Source: Symsagittifera roscoffensis (lineage: Eukaryota > Xenacoelomorpha > Acoela > Convolutidae). From it: a stretch of DNA of 64,000 nt. Position numbers and translations under genes: made by a program. Every line of letters begins with the position of its first letter. Position 1 is the first letter of the stretch. Location: positions 6,974,971-7,038,970 of the forward strand of contig NC_087064.1 in the NCBI RefSeq assembly GCF_963678635.1, given 5' to 3'. The notes beneath the pieces are model-generated. The model worked only from the letters and a program-made list of their open reading frames with translations. It had not been told where the DNA came from and did no database searches. Of the stretch, positions 33,050 through 45,099 are shown one piece after another.

Positions 33050-36000
33050 CGTGGGCTAAAAAAATTATTATTTGAGACTGAAAAGCGGTGGTATGGGGTT
33101 GTTCGATAATTTGTTCATATGTATTTTCATCTTGTGAATGATGTGTCATTATATGTTGTATGGGACTTTGCGATATGTTTGGTCTAAAATTTGGATTATG
33201 TGTTATTGCTAAATTTCGAAAATTTCGTGGGACTAATGATAATGGATGGTTATGTGGTAGGGGTGGTAACTGTGGTGCTGTAGGCGTTACTTCTATATTA
33301 TTATGTTCTTCGTCGTACGTGTTCTGTCTTGTCGCTATTTTTGTGTTATATTCTTTTATTTGTGCGTCTAAAAGAATTTTGTTTATTGATGATGAAAAAA
33401 TTCCAAAAAATCCTGCAAATAGTATGCGTGCTACACTTGCTTGTCTATTTACTTGAGTGTGTATAGCGCATGTATTATAGATTCCTTTTAAAAGTGAAAA
33501 AAGAAATCCTATAAAATTAATCATTGCGTATAAAATAGTTAATTTTTCTAAGATATAATAGGGCCATCCTAGAAAATCGAGAATTTCATTTTTTAGTGTA
33601 ACAAAGCTAAAAATATTTATAGGTGAAATATCTTGTGGTCTGTATTTTTCGCCGTTTAGATATATATAGTCTTTAATGTCTTTAAAATATCCGCTATAAT
33701 CTTGTGTATAGATATCTGTAAATCCTGCTGTTTCGGCAAGTTTGCGTAAGTTTTGGTCAATTGATTGTCTTTGTATAGTGTCCATTTGTGTTAATAATTC
33801 TTGGAATTGTTGTGTTCTAATGTGATGTTGGATATCGGATTTTGAATATATTCCAATTGATTGTAAATCGATATTTGGGTTTCGAGCAATAGCTCTAATG
33901 CTTTCGGGTGAAAATTTTTTGAGTGATTGCATTAATGTGGGGTATGGGGTAAGAAGATAATATTTATCTTCATCAGGGTTCAATTGTACTACATTGTGGC
34001 TACTTTCTGATCCCAGAAATATGTTCGTCTTGAAAGTGTGTCAACGAAATGTGTTTTATTTTTATAAAAGATAGGGATTCTTTTATAGCATCTTTTGTCT
34101 TCAAAAACATATAGTGGTGATACTTTTTTGGTACAAGTATAAAACCATAAAATGTTTCCTTCGTAGTCTAAAAAATTTGATCTATTTCCTGATAGTAAAT
34201 ATCCTGCGTAGGGTATTTTTAATACTGCCTGCTAGTGCAAGTGATTGTAGGATTTGTGTCCGTTCTAATTCGCATCATTACGTCGCCAATCCGTGTTATT
34301 TCAATAGTCAGATTTGACTACTAGTGTACATGGATTCCGAATTCAAATGATATAACATGCACATGCCATGGATTCCGCGTTCAAATACTCGCATGGCGGC
34401 ACGAACAGGCATATACGCAAAATCCCGGAATCCGGGACAATCAATTAAACCACCGAAAATTGGCAAAATCCCGGAATCCATGGTATAGCGAACAATTACT
34501 TGAATTCGGAATCCAGGACATGGTCCTGGAATCCGAGCCATTTTTACTCAACCACTAAACAAATAGTTGCTAAACAAATAGTTGATAAATTCAATACACT
34601 ATAACCATGGCATCCAAGACGTTGGAATCCAGTGAGAAAAATGGCATGGAATCCAAGACTTTTATATTTTTGAATTTATCTGGCAGAAGTTTACAGTTTT
34701 TAAGCAATTTTATTCCATCTTTTTTGGTTGGTGAAGTGTTTCTAATTCAGAGAGTGACATTTCTTGAAAAATTCGACTAATTGTGTAGTCTAATTTCATA
34801 TCTAAATGAATATCATAGTGGATATTACCAAAATAAGAATTAATCATTAATGATAGTTCTCGTAAACGTGTGCTTCTAGTGTCATGTGGCTTTAGATGTC
34901 CACCAGGTTGACCATTACTTTTTTGAAAGTTAACTGGTATATATGATGTTCCTTCGTTTAGAGGATGACTTGTGGCATAAGGGTCAATTTTATTTTTCCA
35001 GTGGTCATGTCGAAACCTTTTTCGTATTCTACTAATATTTCAGAATATTGTGTTTTGTGAAGTGGATTTCTGTATTTGCATGCGAGTTCTGTTTCTTGAT
35101 ATATTTGAAAACGTGTCAATTTATTTTCTATATTGTGGATGTTTCGAAAATCAGTACTTTGTTTTCGTGATGGATTTACTTGTTCATATGGGATTGATTG
35201 TATAAAGTATTTTTCGTGAAACTTTATCATTCGAGCGTGTATTTTTGCTACTTGAAATGTTGTACATGTATCTTCGGGAAACCAAACAATTGTTGCTTGT
35301 GTTCGTGTTGTAGGGTCGCAAAAACCTTGATCGTTTTTACAAGGTAATCTAATTCCTTGATAGATCATTGTGTTGTCAGATAAATCTCGTGTGAGTTGTA
35401 TTTTTTCGAGTTGTATTTTCCAATCGAAAAACATTATTTCTTGATATCCTCTATTTTTTGTGTCTGCTTTGCAGTTTGATGGATTATTTATACCAATGTG
35501 TGGTATCCAGTGCTTATCATGTATGTCATAAGTTAATCTTCCGTGTGCGCCGTTGTATGGGTATTTTTCATCTAGTTTTATATGTCCTTGATATCTTTCA
35601 AGTTCTGCTTGATGTACAGAATCGGCAAAGACTTGAAAAAATACTAATTTTTTGTCGGTGTTTTTATTTCTTGTGATATTTAGTCTAAGTAGCTCGTTTT
35701 ACAATCGTCGGGATTTAGATGTAAAAGTCGTTCTATATTACTTTGGTAGAATGATTCGTGGTCAAGTCGGTTTTAATTTCCGTTTGAGACTTGTGAACAA
35801 TGTACTTTCTTTTCGAAAAATGTTGCTGTAAATTTATATCCTATAACTGTTGTTGCTCGGGCTTTTGAATAGAGTGTCGCTATTACATTTGTAGTTTCTA
35901 TAGCTTGTGGTTCTGTTTCGCATTGTGATACTTGATTTATTGCATATTTGTGTAGTGTTTTTTGTTCATTTTCTTCACAATCGTAATGTGTTACTAATAA

Positions 36001-36096
36001 GTCTTGGGGTCCTGTGCGGGGAGAAGGATTTATGTTCTGATCGGAGATTATTAGAAAAAGGAGTTGGAGAAAAATCAATATTTTTAGAATATACAT
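32937..36096 (-). pseudogene. env: env-like envelope glycoprotein gene, broken
   Basis: It begins at 36096 with a signal peptide (MYILKILIFLQLLFLIIS) after pol, the position of env in retrovirus-like gypsy elements. Cys-containing surface-type sequence follows in frames 36096-35773 and about 35770-34958, including GFCDPTTRTQATIVWFPEDT. The C-terminal part (33983-32937) has long hydrophobic segments (near 33560-33490 and 33430-33370) fitting a membrane anchor, then a hydrophilic tail. Coding is broken by frame changes near 35770, 34200 and 34000 and by an inserted repeat-rich block at about 34310-34690. Assignment rests on position, signal peptide, cysteines and anchor, not on a database match. 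Such proteins mediate membrane entry in related elements; this copy cannot make an intact one. Confidence 0.7.
34310..34690. repeat. GGAATCC word array inserted in the env-like gene
   Basis: GGAATCC or its inverse GGATTCC recurs about nine times within 380 bases (CATGGATTCCG, CCCGGAATCCGGG, TTGGAATCCAG). It occurs on both strands and with irregular spacing. Env-type coding sequence lies on both sides but not inside, so it looks like an insertion. A CAAATAGTTG duplicate sits at about 34560. Confidence 0.65.
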
Positions 36097-37410
36097 GTGT
36101 ATGATAATCCTGAGTACGGGTTATAAAATGTGATGTAACCAATTGTCTTTTTGGTATATCTGTCGTATTTATATATTACTTCAGTTGTTATAAATGGTGG
36201 TGGTAGCGATTGAGCTGTTATATTTGGTGGGTTTAATGGGTAAGGATGTTGAGCAATGTTGCTTAGTTTAACCATGATTTCAAATTTTAATTGTAGACTA
36301 TTTTGGTGGAGTATTTGGATGTTATGGTCACGAATGTCTTCGTGGATATCTTGTCTATATTGTAATCTATTAAGTGCCCAGTTGTGGAGTCGGTTACTTT
36401 CTGGGTGCTGTCCAAATAATGATGGGGGTGCTGTGAATGTATTCCAGTCTAATCTTAAAGGGATATTTGTTGATGATTGTTCTATCTAGCGTCGAGGTTA
36501 TTTGGGAAATTTAAAGGAAAAGGTGTCGGTGAAATCTGGCTTATTGATGGTGTTGATGGTAATGATAATGTTTATGGTAGTGATGATGATGTTGTTGTAT
36601 CTGTAGAAATATCTATTGGATCATTTATTAAATTGGGTTCACCTTGTGTGATTGATTGTGTTGTCCAATATGGTAGTCGTGATGTTTGGTTTGGGGGGTT
36701 AAAGGGATTTTCACGTATTTGTTCAGATGTTGGTGTTGAACCTAAGTAATCTGAGGGTAGACTTGAGGTGCTACGTTGTGAAAGAAGTGTAGGGGTTTCC
36801 GGTAATATGCTAATTGGGTTTTCCGGAGTTCTTGGTGATGGGGATTGGGGTATATCAAAATGAACTCGGGGGGTTTGAAAATTTCTATTTCGTCGTGGAT
36901 GTATAATTTGTCTATTTGTTTCAACTGTATTTTGATTTTGACTCAGATTTCGTATTCTACTTATTTCTTGTGGTAGTGTTGGGTACAAGTTATATGTTGG
37001 TTCACTTAGAGGTGCCTGTCGCTGAACTGGTTCTAGTGGTTCAGATAAGCGAGCGTGTCGTTCTTCAAAGGTATATGGGTTATCTTGGAAAGAAATTCGT
37101 GTAGATGTTTGGGGGTTTTGGGTAGTTGTAGGTGATGTCGGGTTTTCTTGGGATGATGTCGGTGAAGACTGACTGTGTGATTGTTGGTTAGCAATTTTTG
37201 AGGGTTTTTTGTTGATTTCTTTTAGTGAAAAAATTTATGTTTATTGTAGTATTCTTCTAGAAAAAGAATTAAAAGGATTGTTGCTAAGGCAAATGTTTTG
37301 ACTGCCTTCTTTATACATTTGCATATTGTCAATATGAGGGATGATAAAAATGTTATAAAAATTACAAATAGTAAAAAAATATCTGTTCTACTAAAAATGG
37401 TTCGTATCAT
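36084..37410 (-). pseudogene. accessory ORF-A between pol and env: membrane segment plus proline-rich region
   Basis: Frame 37410-37222 starts with a strong hydrophobic segment (FLLFVIFITFLSSLILTI) and a Cys/Lys border. A Ser/Pro/Thr/Gln-rich region continues (open from about 37215, annotated Met at 36988) to a TAA near 36572, and remains open beyond it to 36486. The next frame, to 36084, includes LRLDWNTFTAPPSLFGQ and overlaps the env start by 13 bases. The pieces may be one original protein of over 400 residues with an N-terminal anchor. No family is recognised. A splice-derived part of env is an alternative. Confidence 0.5.
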
Positions 37411-37419
37411 TTAAATAAG

Positions 37420-38457
37420 TTTTGGGTTTTCGTACCTGTGAATATGGTCAATGGCTTTTGAAAGTTGGAGATATAGTTCAAATATGGAATAGAAAATTAA
37501 AAAAATATTGCAAAAAATGATTAGGATTATTACAAAAGCTTCAAAGGTATCAAAAAAAAATATGAATAAAAGTTTAAATATTGTTAAAAAATTTATGAAA
37601 ATGTTGAAAATTATGTTGACTGATCGAGAGAAGAGCTTTTAAGAAATGGCTTCTTGATCGAATATTTTTTGTTGTTTGGGGCAATTTTCAAGTGTGGTCG
37701 AATTATTTATTGGTTTTTTGACAAGTGGGTTGAGTTTTGTGAAAAATTGTTGGGGGCGAATTTTATGGTGTTTGGGAGGTCTTCTTTTACTTTATTTTTA
37801 TTTGTCAAGTGATCTGGGGTATTTTTGAGATTTTTATATTTTAGGCTAATTTAATATGGTCGTTCTTTTACTTAATGCTAATTTAACATTTTTTGTTTGG
37901 GGGGTTTTTGAGGTCTGAGTTGCGAAAATATTGTTGATCTTTGCGTTATTAGATAAGGGAGGGTTATGATATTATGGTGGTATTTATTTTACTTGTCAAG
38001 TTGGAGTGGTTTGCTTATTTTTGACCTGGAGGTTGTAAAGTTATAGTTATAGATATGCCTGGAGTTTAATATCTTTCGTCTAATTGGTTTGTGTTAGAGT
38101 TATAGAAGGTGACGGATTGAATGGATCCTATTGGCTAATTTTGAACTAGAATTGTTGCGTGTTTGTCAGCATGTTATTTTGAAAAATGAAAGTTTAAAAT
38201 GTTTTAGAGTTGCAAAAGATTATTAATTTTAAAATTGAAGCTGTTTTTGAAATTCAACTTTCTTTAATATTTTAGATTGTGGAATGAATGTTTTGTAGTT
38301 TTTGCGTGGTTGATTTCAAAGTCGTGATGACTCTCTATGTTCTGATTTTTCGAATTGTTCTTGGGGTATAATTTTTTCTGTCATTTTTCTATTTTTTCTT
38401 TCTTTTTGAGGTATATTTTGATCTAGCTTTTTTGTATTGTTTTTGGTTGTAGTTGTT
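37420..38457 (-). other. non-coding spacer between pol and ORF-A
   Basis: About 1 kb with no long frame on the minus strand and low-complexity T/G-rich plus-strand sequence. It may hold splice sites for a subgenomic env RNA, but none can be assigned with confidence. Confidence 0.5.
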
Positions 38458-39929
38458 TTATTTCGTTGTTTTATGTGGAGGATTTTGAATAACTTTTAAA
38501 CCTGTAAAAGAATATAATTGAGTTAGTTCGCGTAGTGCGTATTCTTTTGGGTAACAAGGTAGTAGATTGTTTCGATGTTGAACAATTTCTTTTTGGTCTG
38601 AATCGGTGATTTTATATGTTACGTCAGTGGGTTTGGCGATTATTTGGTATGGTCCTTAACGAAGGGGTTGTAATTTTTTAGAAATTCCTTTTTGAGTATT
38701 AAAATAAGGTATTAAGACAAATGTTCCAATTCTTAAATCGGAGGCTGGTGTAAAGCGTGAATTTATTTGTTCGTTAATGTTTTGCCTTTGTAACAACTTT
38801 TTTGTTACTTTTTGATAAATTTCATTGTGTTTTTTATCTCTATTTAAAATCCATTCGGTGTGTGTACCGGAGGCTAATTTAAGAATTTGTGGGTGATGAA
38901 AATTATCTTCATCATGTGTGTGTAAAGGTAGGTTATAACAAATTGAGTCTTTATTCGGTTTACAATGACTTTGTGCATTTTTATGAGAGTTTGCTGTAAA
39001 CAGAATTGGTTTAAGTGGCTTTTGATTAAAAACCATTTCATATGGTGACATTCCTAGAGTTGTCGTAATTTGAGAATTATATGCTAAGGGAAATATTTTT
39101 ACATCTGCTGACCATTCGGTGTAACTTGTATCATTTCCATTTATGATACATCTAAGATATTCTTGTTGTCAACGGTTCATACCTTCGACTAAGCCGTTTG
39201 TCCAAGGTGCATGAGATGTACGTGGTTTGTGCTTAATGTTATATAAATGACATAGTGTGATGATTTCATTATTTATGAATTCTGTACCGTTGTCTGTAAC
39301 TAAAATTTCGGGTAATCCGAACTTGGCTATCCAGTGTTCAGAAAGTGTTGTGTAAGCGTAATAAACGTTACAATGTGGTACTGGGTTAAGTGCTACATAA
39401 TGTGTAAATGCGTCAACAATTACCATAATGTAGGAGTTTCCTTCAGATGATGGTGAGATTGGTCCTTTTGTATCGAATGAAATACGATGGTTAAAATAAA
39501 AACTTTGTCCTTTAAAATCTTGTTTTTGTGCTATTTTTTTTGATTTGGATAAGGTTTATTTAGCTGACATACTATACAATCATTGCATAGTACTTTTATC
39601 CAAATTGGTGCATTCGGGAAATAAAAATTTTGTATAAAATTTGAATATGTTTTCTCTGATCCAGAGTGTCCTTTAATGTTTTGTGTATGTGAAATGTTAA
39701 AAGCTATGAGAATCATACTTAAAGGTAGACAGGGAACTGTAGATTCATATAATTGATATTCTAGAAGGTCTGTGTTTTCATTAATTGTTGTATTATTAAA
39801 TTTTCGAAAATATCGGAGGAGTGTTTTATTTCCTAAAATTGTGGTGTCTGCCTTTACGGGTTTAGTTTTGTATTTGTGCCATGATTTTAGTTGTCTAATT
39901 ACTGGGTCAAGATTTTGATATTGTTTCAA
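38458..39929 (-). pseudogene. pol: integrase of the 19.3-kb element
   Basis: Frame 39929-39531 carries the HHCC zinc domain (H in KGHSGSEK, DCIVCQ). A frame change in an 8-base T run (plus strand) near 39535 leads to the core: first Asp in MVIVDAFTHYVAL, second in TDNGTEF near 39290, and Glu in GLVEGMNR near 39180, a complete D,D-E set. TGA at 39169 and TAA near 38656 interrupt the same frame, which continues with the post-core MSPYEMVFNQKPLKP and ends at 38458. Integrase inserts the DNA copy into the host genome. Confidence 0.9.
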
Positions 39930-40289
39930 GGTATTAATTGTAATTTTATCTGTTGGGGGGAGAAAAAGGTTTTCAATTTCTAATTTAGATAAAGGAATTG
40001 TGTCAAGTGGGTCATGGAGGTCAAAAACTTGATTTATTGTGTATTTTGAATCATTTGTTTGTGGTCCTGAAAAATTTATTTTATCAGTTAAATTTTCTTT
40101 TTCAATTAACGGAAAAAGGTCTTTTTTATGCGAGTGTTGTTTTACTCTTTTTTGTTGTGTGTTATTTTTTATCCATTGTGAGTATGGAATTGGTTTGAAA
40201 GTTGATGTTCCAAGTAGATCAACTTCGTAGTGGTTATTTTGGCAATCTAAGTAAAGTGGGAAGTGTTGTAGGTTATTTATCTGTGATTG

Positions 40290-41690
40290 TTAAATGTCAG
40301 TTTTTACTGCATATTTGCATTCTAGTCGGGGTGATGTTTTGTTTTCTGCAAGGTAAAATTTTATATTTTTGGGTATTTCAACTGTAGTTTTTCGTGTAAG
40401 TAATTCAGGTGGTGTATTTCGACTTAATGTATCCGGTAATGCAAGATTCTTTCCTGCTGTCCAGACTATATGTAAATTTGGAAATTTCATTAGAATTAAT
40501 TGAAATCTATAAACTCGGTGATTTGGATTTGACTTTTTAGTAAAGAGAAAAATGATTGGTTTATGATCTGTGAATAGAACTGTTGGGCGTTTTGATCCAA
40601 GTATCAGAAATTCATATTCTGTAAGTGTATAAAATATAGCTGTACATTCTCTCATTAAAGTTGAGAGTCGTAGCTCTGCTTGAGTGAATAATCGAGAATT
40701 TGCTGATATAAGGTTCATTTTTTTGTACCATTGTGTGATTGTAATAATGCTGCGCCGATGCCAAAATTTGAAGCATCGCACATTGCATAGAATGGTTGAT
40801 TTGAATCTGGAATTGTGTTTGAAATTGGTTCAGTTAGAAGTTTTTTAATTTCTTCAAATCGTGTTTGATGTTCAGTATTCCATTCAAAATTATTTTGTTG
40901 TCTGAGGATATTATAGAATGGTCTTAAATATAATTGCATTTTATAAACGTATTTGCTTAAAAAATTTAACATTCCAAGGAATTCTTGGATTTTCTTTTTG
41001 TTTGTTGGTGGTTGAAGTTTTTGAATAGCATCAATGCGTGATTTTAATGGAGTGATTGTTTTTCTTTCTATATTATGTCCTAAAAATTTAACTCGTGTTA
41101 AATAGAAGTGTGATTTATTGGGGGCGGCCTTCAGATTTTCGTTCTGAAGTATTTTATGATAGTGTTCTAAAACTGTAAACATTTCTTCTTTTGTCTGTGA
41201 TTGCATAAAAACATCGTCTAAATAGGTGATTGCGTTTTTCTTAAGTATTAATGGTCTAAAAATTTTAATCATAAAAGCTGAAAATGCTGCTGGTCCTATG
41301 GATATTCCATAGAATAGGCGGTTGAATTCATATTGTTGATTTCCAATAACAAATTGTGTTAAACGTCGTGATTGTTCATCTAGTGGCATTTGATTGTATG
41401 CACTATTCATATCTGCGGTTGTAAAGTATTTTCCGTTTATTTTTGTTAAAATATCTTGTATTGGTTCAATAGGCCAATTGCATTTTGATTCGTCTATTAG
41501 TGAATTGAGATATCTAGCGTCTAAAACTATTTTTAATGATTCTCCTTTTGCTAGGATGATAACAGGGTTAATAAATGTGTTACCTTTTGGTTGTTCTTCT
41601 TTGTTTACCGGTGAGATAATTTTGTATTGCTCTAAAATATCGAGTAATCTGTTTACTTTGTCGTGTAAATGAATTGGTACTTGAAAGCTC
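40290..41690 (-). pseudogene. pol: reverse transcriptase and RNase H of the 19.3-kb element
   Basis: RT: motif A in TTADMNSAYNQMPL, FYGISIGPAAFSAF, the catalytic YLDD at 41213-41224 and FLGHNI, then the connection FLGMLNFLSKYV. The frame is open from about 41690, where it follows the protease frame by a frame change. RNase H starts in the RT frame (MCDASNFGIGAAL), then shifts near 40715 into frame 40781-40290 with STLMRECTAIFYTL, LFTDHKPI and LPDTLSRNTPP. Domain order and motifs are typical of Ty3/gypsy. Confidence 0.92.
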
Positions 41691-44600
41691 TTTGTTTTTT
41701 GAAAACTGCGTCAGGTTTTAACGGGAGATGTAGTGATGAACTAATTTTTCCAACATCAAATTTTGATGTTGCATAGACTGATGAGTGTTTTATTAGCTGT
41801 TTAGCTAACTTATCAATTTCGTCTTGTGTAATTTGTGAATGTTGGAAGTTAAACATTGTTAAAAACTTCTGTTGATCTTCTGTATAGTTGGTTATGTTGA
41901 ATGTAGGTTTGAAATATGGGGTTTTTGTGAAATAATCTGTATTTCTTTTTTCATTACTTATTATATTATTTATGGATAGTTCTTCGTTAAGAATTGTGGA
42001 TTGACAAATATCTAATAATTGGAGTATATTATTTACGCGGTATGCTTTTTCATGTATGGGTGATATTGTAGCGTTTGTTTCGCAATATCCTAAAAGTCCT
42101 AAGGGTAATGTTACTTGATACGGTGTGTTGTTATATACATGTAACAAAATGATGTCTGAATTCGTATTTTTCAAATATTTTATGGATGAAATTGTGATTT
42201 TGAAAAACTTATGGATAGGTTTGAATTCAAAGTCTGACATAAAGAGTTGTTGTTTATTTTGATTTTTATCATATTGGTGAACTTGTTTTATTGAAAAATT
42301 ATATATATTTCCTGATAGTGGTTTCAGGTGTTTCCGTTGTTGGTCATAAATTGGATAAAATTTTGAAAAGAATGGTGGTTGTTTATTTAATCTTTGAAAA
42401 AATGTTAGAGCTGTATTTTTTGTTTTTGTATACTTATATTTGATTAGTATTTTACTATTCAAGATGTTAATTGTTGGTATATGTTTCGATATAAATGGTA
42501 TGCCAATGATATTGTGTTTAATATCTGTGTTATGAAATATTTGTTTAAATGGCTTGTTTAAAATTTTATTTTGCTCCATTGTTCTTGTGGGGAGAAGAAA
42601 TAATTGAACTTTTCCATAGTTTACTAATGTTGATCCTTGTGATGTTGCTAGTTTACTGGAGGTTGCAAGAGGCGTTAATTTTGGGTGTAATGTTTTGATT
42701 TCATTCCATGTGGGAATGTTAATTATGTTTGATTCTGCTCCTGAATCAATTAAAAAATCAATTTCAAGATCTGGTGGTTGAAATTCTTTGTTTCTTGGAC
42801 TTTCTAAAAGAAATGGTATTGTCCAAATTTTTTCTTTGGGTTGTTCTTTTTGTACATTTTGGTAGATGTGATTTGTATTTAAGCATTTTGTTTTGTCATT
42901 TTCATTGGGTTTATCTGCGGTGTTAATTTCGTTAATCTCTTGTGCAGTTTGTGTAGTATGGATGGGTTCAATATAATGATTGTGAAGAAGTTCCAATTGA
43001 TTTTCATATATATGTGATGTAAAAGGTTGTTCATATATAATAGGTTCGTAGTCGTTTTCGACTGCTATCATATTTATGGAGATAGTGTTTTCTGTATCAC
43101 TTTCTGTGTCTGATGATCCACAGTTTATTTGATTTAGTTGTAGTTCGTTATTTCCTTTGTCATCAATACCTGGGGGGTCTGATCTTGTTTCTTCATTTGA
43201 TTGTACTTGATTAATATGTCTTTGATGTTTGGGTGTACTACTTCTGTAGCGATGTTTAGAATTATTATAATGGTTATTATTTCTATGTGGTGATTGAGAA
43301 TAATTTCTATATCGATTATTATAACTTGAGTTTCGATTTTGTGAATTATTTCATGATCTGTTTTGATAATTGTCGTTTGATCTGTGATAGTTTGATCTGA
43401 TATATGAATTATTTCTTGATCGATTGTTCGGGTAATTCTGACTTCGATTGTTCGAATAACTTCTATTTCGATTATTTGAATAGTTTCTATTTCTGTTATA
43501 TGATGAGTTTCGTAAATGATTGTTTGGATAGTATTTATTTCTTGGGTTTGATTGGGAATTGGATCTAGAAACAAATTGTATTGTATTTGAATTTGATCTC
43601 GAGTAGTTATTTCGACTATTTGGTCTATTGTAATGATGTTGTGAAGGATTCTGTGTATTTCTTCGTTCTGGTGATCTTCCTCTATAACTTGAGTTATATG
43701 GTGATTGATCCCTCGTGTAATTAGTATTGTTCGGAAGTGGTTTTCTTGAACTGTTGTTGCTGCATACATTTTTGTTTGGTAGATTTTGATCTTTCTTCAT
43801 ATATTGATAGAATGATTTATTTGGTTCTTTATACTTTTGAGGTTTGTTCTGGTTATCTTGTTGTTTTTGTCTACATTCAGAAATACTATGTCCGTATCGT
43901 CGGCAATAATTACACCATTTTTTGAAAGATGGTTTGCCTTTAAAATTTGGGGTTTTTTCATAAATATTTAGTATTTCAGTGATATTTTCAACTAGGTCTG
44001 TATCTGATTCCTGTATGTTATTGATATTTGTGGTGTTTGTTTCGATTCGATTAACATATTGTAGGTTCAGATTTTCTGTTTCTTCAAGTTTCAGTGTGAT
44101 TTCCGCTTGCTCTAGTTTGTCTACTAGTTTTCGAAAATCTAAATCGGGCTCTCGAATTGAGGAAGGATGAGACGCTCTCTTTTTTATTGCTATTTTCCTT
44201 AATTGAGGTGTTAAGGTCATCATTAAAATTTCTGTCATTTTTGTGTTTTTATAGTCATGTGTATTTAATGAATATGCTTTTCGAACTAGTGTTTCGATAC
44301 GTACTGCTAATTGTTTGATGGTTTCATTTGGTAATCTGCGAATTTCATTACATAAAACTCTTTGGTGTTGTTTATTTCTTTCGGAGTCAACCATTTTTGA
44401 AAATTCTTGTGTAAATCTTTTCCAATTTGATTTTATTTCTATAGGTAATACTGAAAACCATTTTTGGGCTGCGCCATCTAAGGTTGTTTGTATCAACGCT
44501 GTGCGTCGATGTATCCAACTTTGATGTAGTGGTGTATTAATTGGCTCAGGTCCTATATTTAAAAAGTAATTTGCTGTTACTGCATTTAAATAATCTTCTA

Positions 44601-44955
44601 CAGAATATTCAGGGTCTGTTCCTGTGAATACCATTAGTGGTTTATTTGATGTTCTTGATGATCCACCCATAAGGTATGGATTCATTGTCATTTGTAGTGA
44701 TTCTGCGGCATTTGGCATTTGTGAAAAATTTGAAAGTTGATTTTTTGTTATTTCGTGTTGTTGAAGGTAATATGGGAGTGGTATTTCATTTTGCATTTGA
44801 GTTGGTTGATACGAGTGTGTAATCAATGGGTTTTGTGGTTGAATTGGTTGAAAAGATTGTGTATTAGTTGGATTTTGCATTTGTATTGGTTGTTGATTTC
44901 GTGTATCTGTTGGATTTGGAGAAAAAATTCTATTATATGTATAGGGTTTTTGCAC
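41653..44955 (-). pseudogene. gag-pro: gag-protease reading frame of the 19.3-kb element
   Basis: One frame spans about 1,100 codons with a single TGA at about 43351. N-terminus: Gln/Pro/Asn-rich. Residues about 105-290 are a retrotransposon gag capsid region (FTGTDPEYSVEDYLNAV, LDGAAQKWFSVLP). A CCHC zinc knuckle, C-x2-C-x4-H-x4-C, lies at 43914-43873, then a basic Arg/Asn/Ser/Tyr-rich tail likely to bind RNA. After the TGA the frame continues to the protease with IDFLIDSGAESN at about 42765-42730, where DSG replaces the commoner DTG. A single nonsense codon in so long a frame implies recent inactivation, or stop-codon readthrough as in some retroviruses. Confidence 0.88.
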
Positions 44956-45099
44956 TCCTTATCCGCGATATTCTTGAGTATACGGTGCAAAAATATCTGG
45001 TTGTAATTAATCATCATCAGATGATAAGTAATCCGTATGATGAGGTGCTTGCTTTTTATTTTTATTTTGTTGAAAGAATGGGTAATTTTCACTACGATC

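Noticed and set aside
43134-43769. 211-codon frame rich in Ile, Thr and His on the minus strand
   Set aside because: It is an alternate phase of the Arg/Asn/Ser-rich gag tail; its repetitive composition follows from that repeat, and the gag frame carries the recognisable domain upstream.
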